DNA of 17,329 nucleotides, taken from positions 1-17,329 of the forward strand of contig JAXDRV010000002.1 in NCBI GenBank assembly GCA_034090805.1, written 5' to 3'. Of the stretch, positions 13,707-17,329 are shown one piece after another. The stretch is from Ornithomonoglobus_A sp034090805. GTDB taxonomy: Bacteria > Bacillota > Clostridia > UBA1381. A program made the position numbers and the translations under genes. How positions within the stretch are numbered: position 1 is the first letter of the stretch; each line of letters opens with the position of its first letter. The notes under the pieces are model-generated. The model saw nothing but the letters and a program-made list of their open reading frames with translations. It was not told the origin of the DNA and made no database searches.

Positions 13707-14810
13707 TCAATCCATATATCCCTTAGCTGTCAGCAGCTCTGCAAGCAACACCGCACCGCCGGCTGCGCCTCTTAAGGTATTGTGGCTCATTGAAACCATT
13801 TTGTAGTCATACTGCGTTGACTCTCTCAAACGTCCGCAGCTAATCGCCATGCCGCCGTCAATTTCTCTTGCGGTTTTAATCTGCGGCTGATCCGGCTGTT
13901 CCGCCTCGGTATAAACGTAGATGAACTGCTTGGGTGCGTGAGGCAGCTCAAGCTCCTGCGGCACTCCCTTGTATTCTCTCCACATATTTTCAATTTCCTC
14001 AACGGAAGGCTTATTCACGCCGTCCTTAAATGAGAAGAATATAGCCGCCGTATGACCGTTTGAAACAGGCACTCTGTAGGTCTGGCACTCAATTTGCAGC
14101 TCCGTTGACGGAACGATCTCGCCGCCCTCGATTTTACCGAGAATCTTATTCGGCTCCACCTCCGACTTCATCTCCTCGCCGCCGATATACGGGATAAGAT
14201 TATCCACCATCTCCGGCCACGTTTCAAAGGTTTTACCCGCTCCCGAAATTGCCTGATATGTCGTAACAAGCGCATGGTCTATCGGGTATTTTCTGTTTAT
14301 TACCGCCATTGCAGGCAGATACGACTGCAATGAGCAGTTCGACTTAACCGCAACAAAGCCTCTCTTTGTTCCGAGTCTTTCACGCTGTGCAGGTATGATT
14401 TCGATATGCTGCGGATTGATTTCGGGGATTATCATCGGCACATCGGGAGTATGACGGTGAGCGGAGTTGTTAGAAACAACCGGGCACTCAGCCTTTGCAT
14501 AACGCTCCTCAAGCGCCTTTATTTCGTCCTTTTTCATATCCACGGCACAGAACACAAAATCCACCTGCTCCGCAATTTTCTCAACATCGTCCGTTGCATT
14601 CATAACAATCATATCGGCAACCGATGACGGTATCTTCTCGTCCATAGCCCACTTTTTGCCTACAGCCTCTTTGTACGTCTTTCCCGCACTTCTCGGCGAA
14701 GCGGCAAGTACCTTTATTGTATACCAGGGATGATCATGCAGCAGCGTGATAAAACGCTGACCGACCATGCCGGTTGCTCCGATTATTCCTACATTGTAAT
14801 TTTCTTTCAT
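13707..14810 (-). CDS. asd: Aspartate-semialdehyde dehydrogenase
   Basis: A 367-aa NADP-dependent enzyme that reduces aspartyl phosphate to aspartate semialdehyde, feeding DapA next door. GATGMVGQ (11-18) is the cofactor loop. Cys159 (KSNCSLQSY) is the thioester nucleophile and His253 (SNGHTAA) the likely general acid/base. The sequence is of the longer archaeal/fungal-like type (for example SAGKTYKEAVGKKW) rather than the shorter E. coli or Bacillus type. First gene of the asd-dapA-dapB operon, 10 nt after AAGGA. The leader carries a lysine riboswitch and terminator. Confidence 0.96.
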   Translation of the reverse strand: MKENYNVGIIGATGMVGQRFITLLHDHPWYTIKVLAASPRSAGKTYKEAVGKKWAMDEKIPSSVADMIVMNATDDVEKIAEQVDFVFCAVDMKKDEIKALEERYAKAECPVVSNNSAHRHTPDVPMIIPEINPQHIEIIPAQRERLGTKRGFVAVKSNCSLQSYLPAMAVINRKYPIDHALVTTYQAISGAGKTFETWPEMVDNLIPYIGGEEMKSEVEPNKILGKIEGGEIVPSTELQIECQTYRVPVSNGHTAAIFFSFKDGVNKPSVEEIENMWREYKGVPQELELPHAPKQFIYVYTEAEQPDQPQIKTAREIDGGMAISCGRLRESTQYDYKMVSMSHNTLRGAAGGAVLLAELLTAKGYMD

Positions 14811-14839
14811 TTTATATTATTCCTTTCTTTGATTTTTAC

Positions 14840-14874
14840 AAGATAAAAGCAGTAAACCATACAAGGGTTACTGC
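14840..14874 (-). terminator. Lysine-responsive attenuator
   Basis: On the minus strand GCAGTAA-c-CC, loop TTGTAT, GG-t-TTACTGC (14849-14874), then TTTTATCTT. It lies about 20 nt after the riboswitch aptamer and before the asd ribosome site, so it should form when lysine is bound and stop transcription. Confidence 0.8.
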
Positions 14875-14894
14875 CTAAAATTCACCTTAATTAA

Positions 14895-15057
14895 GCGATA
14901 GCCCTCCACCGTGCGGTGACAGTCATATTGCTCTTAACAATATGCCCAACAAGTCCTTCTGCGGCAAAAGTACCCATTTCGGCGGCTTTCCCTTTCATAT
15001 CGTATCATAAACGCCGCTGTCTCTCCGATATTACTTATAAAATCCGCGCCTCTATCT
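14895..15057 (-). promoter_or_regulatory. Lysine riboswitch (L-box) aptamer
   Basis: Read on the minus strand, the conserved blocks occur in order: AGATAGAGGCGCG, AAGTA, GAAAGGGAAAGCCGCCGAAA, a long stem-loop (GGGCATATTGTT.. with ..AGCAATATG), then ACTGTCACCGCACGGTGGAG and GGCTATC. Helix P1 joins GATAG to CTATC. This is the class that binds L-lysine and represses lysine genes, here asd-dapA-dapB, through the terminator that follows. Confidence 0.95.
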
Positions 15058-15081
15058 GAATATTGCTTTTTATTATACACT

Positions 15082-15110
15082 ATACTATCACGTAATGACG
15101 ATTATGTCAA
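15082..15110 (-). promoter_or_regulatory. Promoter of the asd-dapA-dapB operon
   Basis: On the minus strand TTGACA (15105-15110), a 17-nt spacer and TAGTAT (15082-15087) with an extended -10 TG. Transcription would start at about 15075, just ahead of the riboswitch. The -35 box is only 20 bp past the murC stop. Confidence 0.8.
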
Positions 15111-15129
15111 GCATTTTAAATAAAATTCA

Positions 15130-16500
15130 TTAAAATTTTATATTTGTAACGTCACCCGCTCCCATCGTGAACACAATATCGCCCTCACTTGCGATGGATT
15201 TTACGTATTCCGAAATCTCGTCAAAGCTGTCAATGTACCGTGCATTTACTCCCGCGGCTTTTATTTCCTCCGCAAGCTTTTCGGGACGTGTAATGCCGTC
15301 GAACTTTTCTCTTGCCGCATATATATGCGTTAGTATAAGCTCATCCGCATCCCCGAACGCATTTACAAAATCATTCCACAGTGTTCTCGTTCTCGAATAC
15401 GTATGCGGCTGGAAAACGCATATTATTCTGTTGTGCGGAAATTCCTTTGCCGCCTTAAGAGTAGCCTTGATTTCTGTCGGATGATGTGCGTAATCATCAA
15501 GAATTATCGCTCCGTTCACCATTCCCTTGCGCTCAAATCGGCGGTGCGTGCCTTTAAAGCTCTCTATGCCCCTTGCCGTCTTTTCGGTATCTGCGCCCAT
15601 AATTCGGCATACGGCAACCGTAGCAAGCGAATTTAATATATTATGCTCACCCGGCACGTTAAGGTCAAGATGACATATCTTCTCCCCTCCCGAATATACG
15701 TCAAAGGACGGATACCCCGCTCTGTACACAACGTTTTCCGGGTAATAATCGTATTCGTCCGTCATGCCGTAGGTGGTTATTTTAAGTCCCGTGCCGTCAA
15801 GCGCAAGACGAATATTTTCATCACTTCCCAGAGCAACAACATCACCCTTTCCCCTCGTCAGCTCCGCAAATTCACGGAAGCTTTGGCGTATCTGAGAGAT
15901 ACCTCCCGTAAAAAAGTCGAGGTGATCCTCCTCTATGTTCGTTATCAGCGCAATTGTCGGATAAAATTTCAGGAAGCTGTTTGTATATTCGCACGCCTCT
16001 GTCACAAAATAATCACTGCCGCCCGTTCTTATGTTTCCGTCTATTATATCAAGCTCGCCTCCGACGCTTATCGTCGGGTCAAGCTCCGCATTTATCAGCG
16101 CATGAGCAAGCATGGAGGTAGTCGTTGTTTTTCCATGAGTGCCGCTTACGCCTACGGCATGAGTGTAATTTTTCATTATCGCTCCCAAAAACTCCGCACG
16201 GTCTATCAGGCGTATTCCCCTCTCCGCAGCAGCCGCCATCTCCGGATTGTCCGACTTTACCGCGGCAGTATGCACACAAAGCTGCGCTCCGTCAATATTT
16301 TTTGCATCATGTCCCTCGTAAATCACCGCTCCGAGCTGCTCAAGCTTGTCGGTTATATGAGATTTTGCCCTGTCCGAGCCGGTAACCTTATATCCCGCCT
16401 TGAGCGCAATCTGCGCAAGTCCGCTCATGCTTATTCCGCCGATGCCGATAAAATGAATATGAGCGTTCTTTGGTATATCCTTTAAATCAAATCTGTTCAT
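15130..16500 (-). CDS. murC: UDP-N-acetylmuramate-L-alanine ligase
   Basis: A 456-aa cytosolic ATP-dependent ligase adding L-alanine to UDP-MurNAc, the first amino acid of the peptidoglycan stem. N-terminal UDP-binding loop HFIGIGGISMSGLA (about 16-29). ATP loop GTHGKTTTT (120-128). Later Mur-ligase motifs include NIEEDHLDFF and DDYAHHPTEI. The open frame reaches to 16548, but ATG 16500 is 6 nt after GGAGG and gives the usual N-terminus. It diverges from spoVG. No GC-rich terminator is seen between murC and the asd promoter, so some transcripts may run into the lysine riboswitch. Confidence 0.97.
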   Translation of the reverse strand: MNRFDLKDIPKNAHIHFIGIGGISMSGLAQIALKAGYKVTGSDRAKSHITDKLEQLGAVIYEGHDAKNIDGAQLCVHTAAVKSDNPEMAAAAERGIRLIDRAEFLGAIMKNYTHAVGVSGTHGKTTTTSMLAHALINAELDPTISVGGELDIIDGNIRTGGSDYFVTEACEYTNSFLKFYPTIALITNIEEDHLDFFTGGISQIRQSFREFAELTRGKGDVVALGSDENIRLALDGTGLKITTYGMTDEYDYYPENVVYRAGYPSFDVYSGGEKICHLDLNVPGEHNILNSLATVAVCRIMGADTEKTARGIESFKGTHRRFERKGMVNGAIILDDYAHHPTEIKATLKAAKEFPHNRIICVFQPHTYSRTRTLWNDFVNAFGDADELILTHIYAAREKFDGITRPEKLAEEIKAAGVNARYIDSFDEISEYVKSIASEGDIVFTMGAGDVTNIKF

Positions 16501-16553
16501 TGAAGTCCTCCGTTTTGTTATCCGTATACAACAATCCTGTAAATACACTTCTT

Positions 16554-16559
16554 ATTATA
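16554..16559 (-). promoter_or_regulatory. Probable -10 box of murC
   Basis: A perfect TATAAT on the minus strand, about 54 bp before the murC start. No good -35 box is found at the right distance; the region holds an A-tract and the CcpA-like palindrome instead. Confidence 0.5.
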
Positions 16560-16576
16560 TACCTTTTCGAAAAAAA

Positions 16577-16592
16577 ATGAAACCGTTTGCAG
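16577..16592. promoter_or_regulatory. CcpA/LacI-type operator candidate
   Basis: ATGAAACCGTTTGCAG matches the cre consensus WTGNAANCGNWNNCAW at all but the last position. It overlaps the expected -35 position of the murC promoter and lies about 70 bp upstream of the spoVG -35 box. Confidence 0.4.
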
Positions 16593-16661
16593 GAAATTTC
16601 TGTGATTACAACAAATCATAAGTTATCTCAAAGGACTTTTAAGAAAAAATGCACAAAACAC

Positions 16662-16690
16662 TTGACAAAACTTGATATTTTAGGTACAAT
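16662..16690 (+). promoter_or_regulatory. Sigma-A promoter of spoVG
   Basis: TTGACA at 16662-16667, a 17-nt spacer and TACAAT at 16685-16690. The start is expected near 16697, with a leader of about 73 nt. B. subtilis spoVG instead uses sigma-H; no sigma-H pattern was seen here. Confidence 0.88.
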
Positions 16691-16769
16691 ATCATTGTAT
16701 AGGGGCATCACTGGACAGACTACAATAATTAATTATGGTATTCCCTTAGTATGGAAGGTGGTGAAAGTT

Positions 16770-17045
16770 TTGGAGATTACTGATATAAGAATTAAAAAGG
16801 TTTCGACTGACAGTAAGATGAAAGCGGTAGTTTCTGTTACCTTTGATAACTCCTTTGTTGTGCATGACATAAAAATCATAGAGGGACAGGATAAGTTATT
16901 TACAGCTATGCCGAGCAGAAAAACGCCGGAAGGCGAGTACAAAGACATCGCTCATCCTATTAACAGCGGAATGCGTACTCAGATTGAACGACAGATATTA
17001 ACTCAGTATGAACAGGAGCTTGCTGCGGCGGCTGATGATTTATAA
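16770..17045 (+). CDS. spoVG: Septation regulator SpoVG
   Basis: A 91-aa nucleic-acid-binding regulator of the SpoVG family, linked in B. subtilis to asymmetric septation and spore cortex and, in other Firmicutes, to capsule and virulence gene control. The family pattern is clear: EITDIRIKKV, AVVSVTFDNSFVVHDIKII, and the hallmark FTAMPSRKTPEGEYKDIAHPIN shown here in two parts, FTAMPSRKTPEGEY and KDIAHPIN. The start is TTG at 16770, 8 nt after AAGGTGG; no ATG or GTG fits the family N-terminus. The ORF open back to 16587 runs through the promoter and is not expected to be translated there. It is monocistronic with tandem terminators. Confidence 0.95.
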   Translation: MEITDIRIKKVSTDSKMKAVVSVTFDNSFVVHDIKIIEGQDKLFTAMPSRKTPEGEYKDIAHPINSGMRTQIERQILTQYEQELAAAADDL

Positions 17046-17091
17046 AGATCAGAACTGCCTTGTTTCGGTTCTGCTGCATTTACTTAAAGGC

Positions 17092-17135
17092 GTCGGAGCG
17101 GAGAACGAACTCCGTCCCGACAGGCTTTTATTTTT
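17092..17135 (+). terminator. First terminator after spoVG
   Basis: Stem GTCGG/CCGAC (17092-17096/17117-17121) with inner CGGAG/CTCCG (17099-17103/17110-17114), followed by TTTTATTTTT. A weaker CAGAAC/GTTCTG hairpin precedes it at 17050-17073. Confidence 0.75.
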
Positions 17136-17140
17136 GCGGC

Positions 17141-17171
17141 GAGCCGATACGGTGGCTCTTTTTTTCTTTTT
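17141..17171 (+). terminator. Second terminator after spoVG
   Basis: Stem GAGCC/GGCTC (17141-17145/17154-17158) followed by a long T-rich tail (seven T, C, five T). It acts as a back-up to the one just before it. Confidence 0.8.
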
Positions 17172-17179
17172 ACCCGTTA

Positions 17180-17329
17180 ATATAATGCTCACTGAACAAA
17201 TGCGATTTTCAATCGCATTTGGAAAAATTATGACTATTGTCAAAATTTTTCGTGTAAAATCAGAGATTTTACACAGTTCGCATTGATAAAGTCTGCCAAA
17301 ATAAATATTTTGAGAGCAAAATATTTATT
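17180..17329. repeat. Multi-hairpin palindromic repeat, copy 2 (cut by window end)
   Basis: Matches 1-150 in the same orientation at 148 of 150 positions. The first three hairpins are identical. The substitution at 17298 (A for C at 119) shortens the complementarity of the fourth stem, which is cut off by the end of the window. It begins 9 bp after the T-tail of the second spoVG terminator. Confidence 0.9.

Noticed and set aside
15643..16485. A 280-aa plus-strand open frame over murC
   Set aside because: It is antisense to murC, with no ribosome site and a basic, patternless composition typical of a reverse-frame shadow.

Overview
The window looks like a chromosomal segment from a spore-forming, moderate-GC Clostridia-type Firmicute. 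The grounds are spoVT and spoVG homologues, a class A RNase P RNA, a WalR-type box upstream of a G5/3D wall protein, a lysine riboswitch over diaminopimelate genes, a ClpP-like TepA protease near the dap genes, and strong sigma-A-type promoters with GGAGG ribosome sites. The gene content is mostly housekeeping. There is no transposase, phage gene, CRISPR array or tRNA. The species cannot be named from sequence alone.

Layout. (1) 1-5483, plus strand: a multi-hairpin repeat, a consensus promoter, then dxs, tlyA, ispE and two related membrane-anchored coiled-coil proteins of unknown function. (2) 5521-7023: a structured repeat, a zinc-ribbon membrane protein and, converging on it, a small tail-anchored protein. 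(3) 7064-8722: a WalR-like box and promoter, a G5/3D cell-wall protein, then rnpB with its own promoter and terminator. (4) 8723-11154: spoVT and its terminator, a second copy of the structured repeat on the minus strand, galM, and a third palindromic element. (5) 11271-15110: tepA converging on a minus-strand asd-dapA-dapB operon that has its own promoter, lysine riboswitch and attenuator. (6) 15130-17329: murC (minus) diverging from spoVG (plus), tandem terminators, and a second, cut-off copy of the opening repeat.

How the genes fit together: dxs and ispE supply isoprenoid precursors, which include the undecaprenyl carrier for wall synthesis. asd, dapA and dapB make diaminopimelate and lysine, and murC starts building the stem peptide. 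The 3D protein probably remodels wall under WalRK-like control. spoVT and spoVG are sporulation regulators. The least explained parts are the intergenic elements: at least three kinds of compact multi-hairpin repeat, two of them with a second copy in this window, and intrinsic terminators placed inside the coding sequence of the opposing gene at both convergent gene pairs.
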